The position numbers and the translations under genes were made by a program. From BP-191 sp035940575 (GTDB lineage Bacteria > Actinomycetota > Actinomycetes > BP-191), in assembly GCA_035940575.1 (NCBI GenBank), contig DASZER010000011.1:21707-85706 (forward strand): 64,000 nt of DNA. The letters are read 5' to 3'. The notes below the pieces were generated by a model that saw only the letters and a list, made by a program, of their open reading frames with translations, did no database searches and was not told the DNA's origin. Within the stretch, counting starts at the first letter, position 1. Each line of letters opens with the position of its first letter. Positions 19,550-26,762 of this stretch are shown here, one piece after another.

Positions 19550-20211
19550 GGCGGCGCCTCGTCGCGGCCGCCGCCCTCGGGGCGGTGGCGCTCGCCGGCG
19601 CGGCGGCGTGGGTGTGGTGGGTGCCGGGCTACCGGCCGTCGCTGCGCGAGGGGGAGGCGTACGCGATCGACGTGTCCGCGCACCAGGGCCGGATCGACTG
19701 GCGCGCGGTCGCGCGCGACGGCATCGGCATCGCCTGGATCAAGGCGACCGAGGGCGGCGACTTCACGGACGACCGCTTCGTCGCCAACTGGGAGGCGGCG
19801 GGCGACGCCGGCGTGCGGCGCGGCGCGTACCACTTCTTCACGCTGTGCCGCCCGGGCGAGGAGCAGGCGCGCCACTTCCTGCGTACGGTGAACGAGGACG
19901 GCGAGGTGCCGCACGCGGTCGACCTCGAGCTGGCAGGCAACTGCGCCGCCCGCCCGTCGCGCGAGGACGTCGCGCGCGAGCTCGCGGCGTTCCTCGGCGA
20001 GGTGGAGGAGGCGTCGCACCGGCCGACGGTGCTCTACCTCGGCGACGACTGGCGCGAGCGTTACGGCCTGCCCACCGGCGACCGGCCGCTGTGGTTGCGG
20101 CGCGTGCTGCGCCGGCCCTCGGGCGGCTGGTACGCGTGGCAGGTGCAGGGCCGCGCGCGGGTCGACGGCGTCGAAGGACCGGTCGACCTCGACGTCGTGC
20201 GCGTCGGCTAG
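19546..20211 (+). CDS. GH25-family lysozyme (muramidase), membrane-anchored or secreted
   Basis: The 221-residue protein has an N-terminal hydrophobic segment (residues 4-27) that serves as signal or anchor. The GH25 barrel starts AIDVSAHQGRIDWRAV (Asp42). It continues IAWIKATEGGDFTDDRF and RRGAYHFF, and has the catalytic D-x-E pair in AVDLELAG (Asp126, Glu128); it ends WYAWQVQGR and VDLDVVR. GH25 enzymes cleave the MurNAc-GlcNAc bond of peptidoglycan. The GTG start overlaps the ppx stop. The real start is fixed by that coupling, because the upstream open frame is a ppx shadow. Confidence 0.9.
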   Translation: MRRRLVAAAALGAVALAGAAAWVWWVPGYRPSLREGEAYAIDVSAHQGRIDWRAVARDGIGIAWIKATEGGDFTDDRFVANWEAAGDAGVRRGAYHFFTLCRPGEEQARHFLRTVNEDGEVPHAVDLELAGNCAARPSREDVARELAAFLGEVEEASHRPTVLYLGDDWRERYGLPTGDRPLWLRRVLRRPSGGWYAWQVQGRARVDGVEGPVDLDVVRVG

Positions 20212-20221
20212 GGTGCGCGCC

Positions 20222-20908
20222 ATGGGCGATCTGGTGACGTTCGCGAGCAACGGCGACACGGCGGAGGGCTACCTGGCGATCCCGCAGGGCGGCAGCGGTC
20301 CCGGCGTCGTCGTCATCCAGGAGTGGTGGGGCCTCATGCCCCACATCAAGGACGTGTGCGAGCGGCTCGCGGGGCAGGGGTTCGTGGCGCTGGCGCCCGA
20401 CCTGTACCGCGGCGAGACCGCGAGCGAGCCCGACGGGGCGATGCGGCTGCTGATGGGGCTGGCGATGGACCGCGCGGCCAAGGACATCGCGGGCGCGGCC
20501 GCGTACCTCAAGGGCCGCGACGAGGTGACGGGCGAGGGGATCGGCTGCGTCGGCTTCTGCATGGGCGGCAGCCTCGCGCTGTGGTCGGGCACGATCTCCG
20601 ACGACATCGTCGCGACGGTCGGGTTCTACCCCGCCGTGCCCTGGGAGAAGATGAGCCCCTCCTGGGCCAACTACGCGGGCAAGGCCGCGATCCTCCACAC
20701 GTCCGAGGAGGACGGCGGCCCCGAGGCGCCCGGCATCGTGACGGCACGCGAGGCGATCGAGGCGGCCGGGGGCACGGTGACCGTCTACGGCTACCCCGGC
20801 ACCAAGCACGCGTTCTACAACGACTCCCGTCCCGAGGTGTACGACGAGGACGCGGCGACGCTGGCGCGCGAACGGACGCTCGCGCTGTTCCGCGAGAGGC
20901 TCGGCTAG
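20222..20908 (+). CDS. dienelactone hydrolase family protein
   Basis: A 228-residue alpha/beta hydrolase. It has GVVVIQEWWGLMPHIKDVCERLA, the nucleophile elbow GCVGFCMGGSLAL with Cys in place of Ser as in true dienelactone hydrolases, and the His in YPGTKHAFYND. The acid is probably in HTSEEDGGPEAPG. The family opens enol-lactones from chlorocatechol degradation, but many members act on other esters, so the substrate is unknown. The ATG at 20222 is preferred over an in-frame GTG three codons upstream. The stop overlaps the next GTG by 1 bp. Confidence 0.9.
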   Translation: MGDLVTFASNGDTAEGYLAIPQGGSGPGVVVIQEWWGLMPHIKDVCERLAGQGFVALAPDLYRGETASEPDGAMRLLMGLAMDRAAKDIAGAAAYLKGRDEVTGEGIGCVGFCMGGSLALWSGTISDDIVATVGFYPAVPWEKMSPSWANYAGKAAILHTSEEDGGPEAPGIVTAREAIEAAGGTVTVYGYPGTKHAFYNDSRPEVYDEDAATLARERTLALFRERLG

Positions 20909-21822
20909 TGGCGGTCATCGAGGTAGCGGGCGCGCGCAAGACGTACACGAGGTTCCGCAAGCCGCCGCAGCGCGCCGTCGACGGGCTGGACCTCGCGGTG
21001 CCCGAGGGCGGCGTGCACGGCTTCCTCGGCCCGAACGGCTCCGGCAAGACGACGACGATCCGGATGCTGCTCGGGCTGGTCAAGCCCGACAGCGGCGAGA
21101 TCAGGCTGCTCGGGCGCCCGGTCCCCGAGGGGCTGCCGGAGTCGGTCCAGGAGGTCGGCGCGCTGGTCGAGACGCCGCTGTTCTTCCCGAACTTCTCCGG
21201 CCGCCTCAACCTGGAGCTGCTCGCCCACGTCGCCGGCCTCCCGGGCTCGCGGGTCGACGAGGCGCTCGAACGCGTCGGCCTCACCGACCGCGCCGGCGAC
21301 CGCGTGAAGGCGTACTCGCTCGGCATGCGGCAGCGGCTCGGCATCGCGGCGGCGTTGATGAAGCGACCCCGCCTGCTGATCCTGGACGAGCCGTCGAACG
21401 GCCTCGACCCGGCCGGCATCCGCGAGGTGCGCGAGCTGATCCGCCACCTCGGGGCGAACGGCGTGACGGTGTTCCTCTCGTCGCACCTGCTCGGCGAGGT
21501 CGAGCAGGTCTGCGACACCGTCGACATCCTCGTGCGCGGCAAGCGGATCACGTCGGGCTCGGTCAAGGAGGTGCTCGCCGCGCGCGCGACGGGCGAGGTG
21601 CGGGTGCGGACGGAGGACGTGGCGCTGGCCGCCTCGACGCTGACCGGCGCGGGCTACGACGTCACGGAGGCGGGCGACCACCTCGTCGTGGCGAACGCGC
21701 CCGACCCGGCCGCGATCGCGCGGGCGCTGGGGGAGCGGGGCCAGTGGGTGTCGGAGCTGACGCCGTTGACGGCGAACCTCGAGAGCGTGTTCCTGGAGCT
21801 GACCGCCGGGGGTGGCATGTGA
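20908..21822 (+). CDS. ABC exporter ATP-binding protein
   Basis: The 304-residue protein has Walker A GPNGSGKTT, the Q loop region LVETPLFFPNFSG, signature SLGMRQRLGIA, Walker B RLLILDEPSNGLD and the switch His in SSHLLGEVEQ. A C-terminal extension of about 80 residues is typical of the CcmA/NatA exporters. Together with the permease at 21819-22724 it forms an ABC-2 type transporter; substrate unknown. The GTG start overlaps the previous stop, so hydrolase and transporter are co-translated. Confidence 0.93.
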   Translation: MAVIEVAGARKTYTRFRKPPQRAVDGLDLAVPEGGVHGFLGPNGSGKTTTIRMLLGLVKPDSGEIRLLGRPVPEGLPESVQEVGALVETPLFFPNFSGRLNLELLAHVAGLPGSRVDEALERVGLTDRAGDRVKAYSLGMRQRLGIAAALMKRPRLLILDEPSNGLDPAGIREVRELIRHLGANGVTVFLSSHLLGEVEQVCDTVDILVRGKRITSGSVKEVLAARATGEVRVRTEDVALAASTLTGAGYDVTEAGDHLVVANAPDPAAIARALGERGQWVSELTPLTANLESVFLELTAGGGM

Positions 21823-22724
21823 ACGGCCTGCTGCGCGCGGAGGTCAAGCGGCTCGTGTCGCGGCGGCTCGCCCGCGTGGTCGCGCTGGTGTTCCTCGGCA
21901 TCCTGCTGCTCGTCCAGGTCGTCGGCGCCGTGCGCTCGCGCGACCCGAACGCCGAAGAGCGCGTGGACATCGCGGTGGCGCGGCAGTACTGCGAGGACGC
22001 CAAGGCGAGCGGGGAGTTCGAGCCCGACGGCGACTGCGACCAGGTGTACACCAGCGAGGACCCGCGCTACAACGCCAAGGACCTGCTGCCCGACGCGGCC
22101 GGCTCGGTCGCGGTCGCCGCGGCGATCGTGGGGTTCGTCGTCGGGGCGTCGTACGTCGGCGCCGAGTGGGCCGCGGGGACGATGCAGGCGCTGCTGTTCT
22201 GGGAGCCGAGGCGCTGGCGCGTGCTGCTCGCGAAGGGGCTCGCGCTGGTCGGCGTCATGGTGGCGTTCACCGTGGCCATGGAGGTCGTGTGCTTCGCGAC
22301 GACGCTGCTCGTCGGCGCCACGCGCGGCTCCAACGAGGGGGTGTCGGGCGTCCTCGGCGACGCGTTCTCGACGGCCGGTCGCGGGCTGATCGTGGTGACG
22401 TTCACGTCGCTGCTCGGCTTCGCCGTGGCGGGGCTCACGCGCGTGACGGGGGCGGCGCTCGGCGCGGCGTTCGTCTACTTCGCGATCCTCGAGCAGGTGG
22501 TCGCGGGGCTGCGGCCCGGATTGTTCCGCTACCTCATCGCGCCGAACATCGGCGCCGTGATGACCGGCGGCCTCAGCGTGCCGGCCGGGCGCGGGGAGGA
22601 CGACTTCGGCGAGACCGTCGAGATCCTGCTGTCGGTCACGCGGGGGACGCTGACGCTCGCGGTGTACCTGGTCATCGTCCTGGGGGCGTTCTACGCGGTG
22701 TTCAGCCGCCGCGACGTCACCTAG
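21819..22724 (+). CDS. ABC-2 type exporter permease
   Basis: A 301-residue membrane protein with about six transmembrane helices: one near the N-terminus (ALVFLGILLLVQVVGAV), a ~75-residue extracytoplasmic loop with two Cys (YCEDAK, GDCDQVY), and then a cluster from residue ~105 onwards. AEWAAGTMQALLFWEPRRWRVLLAK matches the coupling region of ABC-2 permeases. It overlaps the ATPase gene by 4 bp (GTGA) and pairs with it. Confidence 0.88.
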   Translation: MNGLLRAEVKRLVSRRLARVVALVFLGILLLVQVVGAVRSRDPNAEERVDIAVARQYCEDAKASGEFEPDGDCDQVYTSEDPRYNAKDLLPDAAGSVAVAAAIVGFVVGASYVGAEWAAGTMQALLFWEPRRWRVLLAKGLALVGVMVAFTVAMEVVCFATTLLVGATRGSNEGVSGVLGDAFSTAGRGLIVVTFTSLLGFAVAGLTRVTGAALGAAFVYFAILEQVVAGLRPGLFRYLIAPNIGAVMTGGLSVPAGRGEDDFGETVEILLSVTRGTLTLAVYLVIVLGAFYAVFSRRDVT

Positions 22725-23513
22725 GTGGCCTGCGTCCCACCCGGGTCGGAGCATCCGGCGGAGGTGGCGTTCCGGCACACGCCGGTGGCGTACACGGCGG
22801 CGGACGTCGCGCGGCTCGCGGAGACCGCACCGTCGCCCGACCACCTCGACGCGCGCGTGTCGGTGTGCCGCGCGTGCCCGCGCCTGGTGGAGTGGCGCGA
22901 GCGCGTCGCCGACGAGAAGCGGGCGTCGTACGCCGCCGAGACCTACTGGGGACGGCCCGTCCCCTCGTGGGGGCCGCCGCGCGCGCGCATCGCGATCGTC
23001 GGCCTCGCGCCGGCGGCGCACGGCGGCAACCGCACGGGGCGCATCTTCACCGGCGACCGTTCCGGCGACTGGCTCTACGCCGCCCTGCACAGGGCGGGCC
23101 TCGCGGCGCGGCCGACGTCGACGTACGCCGGCGACGGCCAGCGGCTCGTCGACGTCCGCATCGTGGCCGCCGTGCACTGCGCGCCGCCGGCGAACAAGCC
23201 GACGCCCGAGGAGCGCGACGCGTGCCGCCCGTGGCTCGAGCGCGACCTCGCGATGCTGGCGCCGACGCTGCGCGTCGTGGTGGTGCTCGGCGGCTTCGCG
23301 TGGGCCGCGGCGTTCCCCGCGCTGGCCGCCGCCGGGTACGCGCCGCCGCGCGAGCGGAGGGCGTTCGGGCACGGCGTGGAGGTCGAGCTCGGCGGGGGTG
23401 GCCCCACGGTGATCGGGTGCTACCACCCGAGCCAGCAGAACACGTTCACGGGGCGCTTGACCGAGCCGATGCTGGATGCCGTCCTCGCCAGGGCGACCGC
23501 TTTGGGGGGATAG
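22725..23513 (+). CDS. uracil-DNA glycosylase, family 5 (UdgB-like)
   Basis: UdgB enzymes remove uracil and other deaminated bases from DNA. The 262-residue protein has the family 5 active-site motif GLAPAAHGGNRTGRIF (93-108), with Ala/Asn rather than the catalytic Asp of family 1, and the second motif GCYHPSQQNTFTGRLT. Four Cys suited to bind a 4Fe-4S cluster are Cys48, Cys51, Cys152 and Cys167. The GTG start follows the permease stop directly. Confidence 0.92.
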   Translation: MACVPPGSEHPAEVAFRHTPVAYTAADVARLAETAPSPDHLDARVSVCRACPRLVEWRERVADEKRASYAAETYWGRPVPSWGPPRARIAIVGLAPAAHGGNRTGRIFTGDRSGDWLYAALHRAGLAARPTSTYAGDGQRLVDVRIVAAVHCAPPANKPTPEERDACRPWLERDLAMLAPTLRVVVVLGGFAWAAAFPALAAAGYAPPRERRAFGHGVEVELGGGGPTVIGCYHPSQQNTFTGRLTEPMLDAVLARATALGG

Positions 23514-23549
23514 TTCGCCGTCCGCAAGCAGCGAACGGAGGTGACCCCC

Positions 23550-23690
23550 ATGAAGCGCATCGCCCTCGGCTTCGCCGCCCTCGCGTCGGCGGCCGCCCTC
23601 GCGGCCCCTGCCGCGGCGCACGAAGTCTGCCTGCCCGTGATCGACTACACAGGCATGCCGATCTGCGTCGACGCCCCGGTCCTGAAGTAG
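23550..23690 (+). CDS. small secreted Cys peptide (46 aa)
   Basis: The product has a signal peptide (MKRIALGFAALASAAALAAPAAA) with an Ala-x-Ala site and then a mature part of about 23 residues, HEVCLPVIDYTGMPICVDAP plus a short tail, with two Cys that could form one disulfide. The ribosome-binding site GGAGGTGA at 23536-23543 is a full match to the 16S tail. The peptide is too short for most gene callers. Other genes in the next 9 kb encode the same kind of product. No function is known. Confidence 0.75.
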   Translation: MKRIALGFAALASAAALAAPAAAHEVCLPVIDYTGMPICVDAPVLK

Positions 23691-23779
23691 GACCCCCGCG
23701 CCTGGCGCGGGTCGCCGCCACCCTTCGGCAGGTGTGCGTACGACCCGTTCGGACGCCGGGCGCGACCCTCCGAACCTCC

Positions 23780-23813
23780 GGCGGCGGAGCCCCCTCCCAG
23801 GGGCCCCGCCGCC
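23780..23813 (+). terminator. hairpin terminator after the first secreted-peptide gene
   Basis: A 14-bp stem (23780-23793 with 23800-23813) built from GGCGGCGG-A-GCCCC and GGGGCCCCGCCGCC, with one mismatch and a 6-nt loop. It lies 90 bp after the peptide stop. No T tract. The next peptide gene has a similar hairpin downstream. Confidence 0.65.
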
Positions 23814-23875
23814 GTTCGTCGTGACGGGCTACGTTCACGGGCACCCCCGATCCCTCGAAGGGAGGTGAACCCCTC

Positions 23876-24052
23876 GTGAAGCGACTCCTTCTCGGCCTCG
23901 TGGCCGGGGCCGCGCTGGCCACGGCCGTCCCCGCGTCGGCCTCCGTGCTGCCCGTGATGTGCGGCATCACACCGCGTTACCCCTGCGGCGTCTGCTACGT
24001 CGACGACGCGACCCAGGAACGGACCTGCGTCAGCCCGCGCGACCTCGTCTGA
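23876..24052 (+). CDS. small secreted Cys peptide (58 aa)
   Basis: A 58-residue product starting at GTG. The signal peptide MKRLLLGLVAGAALATAVPASA is followed by about 36 residues with four Cys (VMCGIT, YPCGVCYVDD, RTCVSP). The pattern C-x8-C-x2-C-x10-C suggests a small disulfide-rich domain. The ribosome-binding site is GGAGGTGA (23861-23868). It belongs to the same set as the gene at 23550-23690, and a strong hairpin follows. Confidence 0.75.
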   Translation: MKRLLLGLVAGAALATAVPASASVLPVMCGITPRYPCGVCYVDDATQERTCVSPRDLV

Positions 24053-24132
24053 GGCACGCGCGTGACGCGGGACGCGGCCTTTCGGCGGCCGCTGTCGCGA
24101 CCGGATTCGGCCCGTGGCGCGACGAAGCCCGG

Positions 24133-24162
24133 CGGCGGGAGCCCTACCAGGGGCTCCCGCCG
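24133..24162 (+). terminator. hairpin terminator after the second secreted-peptide gene
   Basis: CGGCGGGAGCCC (24133-24144) pairs with GGGCTCCCGCCG (24151-24162), a perfect 12-bp stem with a TACCAG loop. It stands 80 bp after the peptide stop and 24 bp before the NADH dehydrogenase gene, so that gene needs its own promoter or read-through. Confidence 0.7.
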
Positions 24163-24185
24163 TTCGCGCGCTCTAGGCTCGTCGC

Positions 24186-25691
24186 GTGGCGCACGTGCTG
24201 ATCGTCGGAGGGGGCTACGTCGGCCTCTACACGGCGTTGCGGCTGCAGCGCCGCCTCCGCGCCGAGCTGCGGCGCGGCGACGTCTCGGTGACGCTCGTCA
24301 GCCCCGAGCCGGTGATGACGTACCAGCCGTTCCTGCCCGAGGCGGCGGCGGGGAGCATCGAGCCGCGGCACGTCGTGGTGCCGTTGCGCCGCGTCCTGCG
24401 CCGCGTGTCCGTGGTGACGGGCACGGTGTCGTCGGTGACGCACGCCTCCCGCGTCGCGCGCGTGGTGCCCGCCGGGGGCGAGGTGTACGACCTGGCGTAC
24501 GACGTCCTCGTCCTGGCGCCCGGGTCGGTCGCGCGGACCCTGCCGATCCCGGGGCTCGCCGAGACGGCGGTCGGCTTCAAGACCGTGTCCGAGGCGATCT
24601 ACCTGCGCAACCGCGTGCTCGAGTGCCTCGACGTCGCGGCGTCCACGCGCGACCCGGCGGTGCGGCGGCGGGCGCTGACGTTCGTGTTCGTGGGGGCTGG
24701 CTACGCGGGCGTCGAGGCGTTCGCCGAGCTGGAGGACATGGCGCGCGAGGCGGTGCGCCGCTACTACCGCGAGCTGTCGTGGGACGAGACGCGGTGGGTG
24801 CTCGTCGAGGCGGCGCCGCGCATCCTCGGCGAGATCGGTCCCGGCATGGCCGGCTACACGCTGCGCCGGCTGCGCGCCCGGGGCATGGAGGTCCGCCTCG
24901 GGACGCGGCTCGACTCCTGCGTCGGGGGACGCGTCGTGCTGTCGGACGGGGAGACGTTCGAGGCGGACACCGTCGTGTGGACCGCGGGCGTCAAGCCGCA
25001 CCCCGTCGTCGCCTCGACCGACCTGCCGCTGGACGAGCGCGGGCGCGTCGTCGCCGCCGCGACCCTCGCCGTCGCCGACGGCGCGTGGTCGGCCGGCGAC
25101 TGCGCCGCCGTGCCCGACCTGACGCGGCCCGGCGAGTGGTGCGGCCCCACGGCCCAGCACGCCGTACGCCAGGCCAGGCGGCTCGCCGACAACGTCGTGC
25201 TGTCGCTGCGCGGCCGCCCGCCGCGGCCGTACCGGCACCGCGACGCCGGCTCCGTAGCCTCGCTCGGCCTGCACCAGGGCGTCGCGCAGGTCTACGGCGT
25301 GCGGCTGCGCGGGTGGCCCGCGTGGTTCATGCACAGGACGTACCACGTGTCGCGGGTGCCGACGTTCAACCGCAAGGCGCGGGTCGTCGCCGACTGGACG
25401 CTGGCGCTGTTCTTCCGCCGCGACATCGTGTCGCTGGGCGCGCTGGCGCGCGTTCCGCGGCTGTCCACAGATGTGCCTGCTCGCCCGTCATCCACAGGCT
25501 CCGCGCCCGACGATGGACGCATGGACAAGGTGAGGGACGAGGCGTACTGGGCGGAGCTGGAGCGGCGCGGGCGGGAGGCGTACGAGGAGTACGTCGCCGA
25601 GCACGGGCCCATCCCGCAGGAGTACGCGGACCGCGTACGGCAGTGGGTCGCGGAGGACGCCGAGGCGCAGCGACGGCGGCGAGGCGAGTGA
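24186..25691 (+). CDS. type II NADH dehydrogenase-like FAD protein, reading frame fused to an antitoxin-like tail
   Basis: NDH-2 passes electrons from NADH to quinone at the membrane face. The frame encodes 501 residues: FAD-binding VLIVGGGYVGLYTALRL at the start, NADH-binding FVFVGAGYAGVEAFAEL, and the FAD-ribityl site WSAGDCAAVPD. A membrane-associating C-terminal region follows (HRTYHVSRVPTFNRKARVV, WTLALFFRRDIVSLG). Related proteins stop soon after that point. Here the frame continues without a stop through a Pro/Ser linker into a charged 57-residue segment starting MDKVRDEAYW, directly before a PIN toxin. Either this is a fusion, or a missing stop joins two genes (see 25521-25691). Confidence 0.85.
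   Translation: MAHVLIVGGGYVGLYTALRLQRRLRAELRRGDVSVTLVSPEPVMTYQPFLPEAAAGSIEPRHVVVPLRRVLRRVSVVTGTVSSVTHASRVARVVPAGGEVYDLAYDVLVLAPGSVARTLPIPGLAETAVGFKTVSEAIYLRNRVLECLDVAASTRDPAVRRRALTFVFVGAGYAGVEAFAELEDMAREAVRRYYRELSWDETRWVLVEAAPRILGEIGPGMAGYTLRRLRARGMEVRLGTRLDSCVGGRVVLSDGETFEADTVVWTAGVKPHPVVASTDLPLDERGRVVAAATLAVADGAWSAGDCAAVPDLTRPGEWCGPTAQHAVRQARRLADNVVLSLRGRPPRPYRHRDAGSVASLGLHQGVAQVYGVRLRGWPAWFMHRTYHVSRVPTFNRKARVVADWTLALFFRRDIVSLGALARVPRLSTDVPARPSSTGSAPDDGRMDKVRDEAYWAELERRGREAYEEYVAEHGPIPQEYADRVRQWVAEDAEAQRRRRGE
25521..25691 (+). CDS. putative antitoxin of the PIN toxin (internal start)
   Basis: An ATG at 25521, in frame with the NDH-2 gene, would give a 56-residue protein that is highly charged and helical (DEAYWAELERRGREAYEEYV, QEYADRVRQWVAEDAEAQRR). 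Its size, charge and 4-bp overlap (GTGA) with the PIN gene are what a VapB-like antitoxin would show. No strong ribosome-binding site is visible before the ATG, so expression as part of the longer protein is also possible. Identification as antitoxin rests on position and composition only. Confidence 0.5.
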   Translation: MDKVRDEAYWAELERRGREAYEEYVAEHGPIPQEYADRVRQWVAEDAEAQRRRRGE

Positions 25692-26062
25692 CGGCGCGCT
25701 ACGTGCTCGACGCCGGCGTGCTGATCGCGGCGGCGCGGGGGCGTTCGGAGCCGTGGGCGTGGCAGACCGGGCCCGGCCGGTCCGCGATCGTGCCCGCGGC
25801 CGTGCTCGCGCAGGTGTGGCGGCGGCCTCCGTCGGGGAACCTCGCCCGCTTCCTCAAGGGCGTGGCCGTCGAGGAGCTGACCGAGGACGCGGCGCGCGAG
25901 GCGGGGGAGCTGCTCGGGCGGGCAGGCACGGCGGACGTCGTGGACGCGTCGGTGGTCGTGGTGGCGCGGCGCTACGGCGCCGACGTCGTGACCGCCGACA
26001 CGGGCGACGTGGGGCGGCTCGTCGCGGCGCCGAGAGCGGAGGTGCGGGTGCGGCGGCTGTAG
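25688..26062 (+). CDS. PIN-domain ribonuclease, VapC-like toxin
   Basis: The 124-residue protein has the PIN acidic residues: Asp8 in YVLDAGVLIAA, the helix with Glu/Asp in ELTEDAAREAGELL, Asp in ADVVDASVVVVA and Asp in VVTADTGDV. VapC toxins cleave tRNA or rRNA in a Mg-dependent way when the antitoxin is lost. The GTG start overlaps the preceding stop by 4 bp. A tRNA gene begins 18 bp after the stop. Length is normal for VapC. Confidence 0.85.
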   Translation: MTARYVLDAGVLIAAARGRSEPWAWQTGPGRSAIVPAAVLAQVWRRPPSGNLARFLKGVAVEELTEDAAREAGELLGRAGTADVVDASVVVVARRYGADVVTADTGDVGRLVAAPRAEVRVRRL

Positions 26063-26079
26063 GGAGCGACACTGGACAC

Positions 26080-26154
26080 GCCCCCGTGGCCCAACTGGCA
26101 GAGGCGACCGGCTTAAAACCGGTACCGGTGCGGGTTCGACTCCCGCCGGGGGCA
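26080..26154 (+). tRNA. tRNA with anticodon UAA (Leu) but a short variable loop
   Basis: The cloverleaf is perfect. Acceptor GCCCCCG (26080-26086) pairs with CGGGGGC (26147-26153), discriminator A at 26154. The D stem is GCC/GGC. The anticodon stem ACCGG/CCGGT holds loop CTTAAAA, anticodon UAA. The T arm is GCGGG-TTCGACT-CCCGC. The variable region is only about 6 nt (26124-26129), although tRNA-Leu is normally class II with a long variable arm. No CCA is encoded. The decoding assignment to Leu therefore comes from the anticodon alone. Confidence 0.85.
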
Positions 26155-26171
26155 CCGCACGTCACACGCGG

Positions 26172-26330
26172 TCAGGCCGCGCACGACCTCAGCGCGGCGA
26201 CGTAGACGCGGCAGTACTGGATGCCGTACCAGCAGTCGGTGTCGATGCCGCCCTGGCACGTCGGCGCGGCCACCGCGGGGACGGCCAGCGCGCCGGCCAC
26301 GAGCGCGGGGAGAAGCAGGAGTCGGGTCAT
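26172..26330 (-). CDS. small secreted Cys peptide (52 aa)
   Basis: A 52-residue minus-strand product: signal peptide MTRLLLLPALVAGALAVPAVAA, then about 30 residues with four Cys (PTCQGG, TDCWYG, QYCRVY, RSCAA). The spacing of C-x7-C-x6-C-x9-C suggests two disulfides. The ribosome-binding site is weak (GGGGC before the ATG), unlike the other members of the set. It converges on the tRNA. Confidence 0.65.
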   Translation of the reverse strand: MTRLLLLPALVAGALAVPAVAAPTCQGGIDTDCWYGIQYCRVYVAALRSCAA

Positions 26331-26421
26331 GCCCCGGCACGGTAGCAACAGGGGTAATCACCGCCGCCCGCCCGCGTGTGACGAACGGCGCCATCGCGGG
26401 CGCCACCGAGAGGGGTCCCCC

Positions 26422-26661
26422 ATGCGCTCCGTCCTGCTCGCCGCCGCCGCCGCGGCGTCCGCCCTGTCCGCCGCGCCGGTCGCGCCCGCGTCGGCGGCGC
26501 CGGTCGCGCCGGCGTCGGCGGCGCCGGTCGCGCCCGTGGGCGTGTGCGTCCGGGTCGGCGACTGCGTCACCGTCACGGTGGGGCTGAGCGGCCCGACCGT
26601 CTGCGTGGCGGTCACCCAGAGCTCGCTCCCGCTGGTGATCGCGCCGATCTGCCGCCCGTAG
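26422..26661 (+). CDS. small secreted protein with APVAPASA repeats (79 aa)
   Basis: The 79-residue product starts MRSVLLAAAAAASALSA and contains a repeated APVAPASA unit (three copies, residues ~17-40), followed by VGVCVRVGDCVTVTVGL and two further Cys. The repeats make the signal peptide unusually long, or act as a spacer after it. The DNA shows matching 24-bp direct repeats, a likely source of length change by slippage. It is probably exported. The ATG at 26422 is preceded by GAGAGGGG. The frame extends upstream but the N-terminus chosen fits a signal peptide. Confidence 0.65.
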   Translation: MRSVLLAAAAAASALSAAPVAPASAAPVAPASAAPVAPVGVCVRVGDCVTVTVGLSGPTVCVAVTQSSLPLVIAPICRP

Positions 26662-26671
26662 CGGCGCGCCC

Positions 26672-26703
26672 TGGGCTCAGGCCCATCTGAGTACCTGAGC
26701 CCA
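26672..26703. promoter_or_regulatory. perfect 10-bp inverted repeat
   Basis: TGGGCTCAGG (26672-26681) and CCTGAGCCCA (26694-26703) are exact inverted repeats around a 12-nt spacer. They lie 11 bp after the peptide stop and 60 bp before the phospholipid operon. It could be a terminator for the peptide gene or an operator for the operon. Confidence 0.5.
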
Positions 26704-26762
26704 CCCGAAGTCGGGTCGGAGCGCGGATGGCGGCGGCGCCGCCGCGGCCGAGCATCGTTCCC

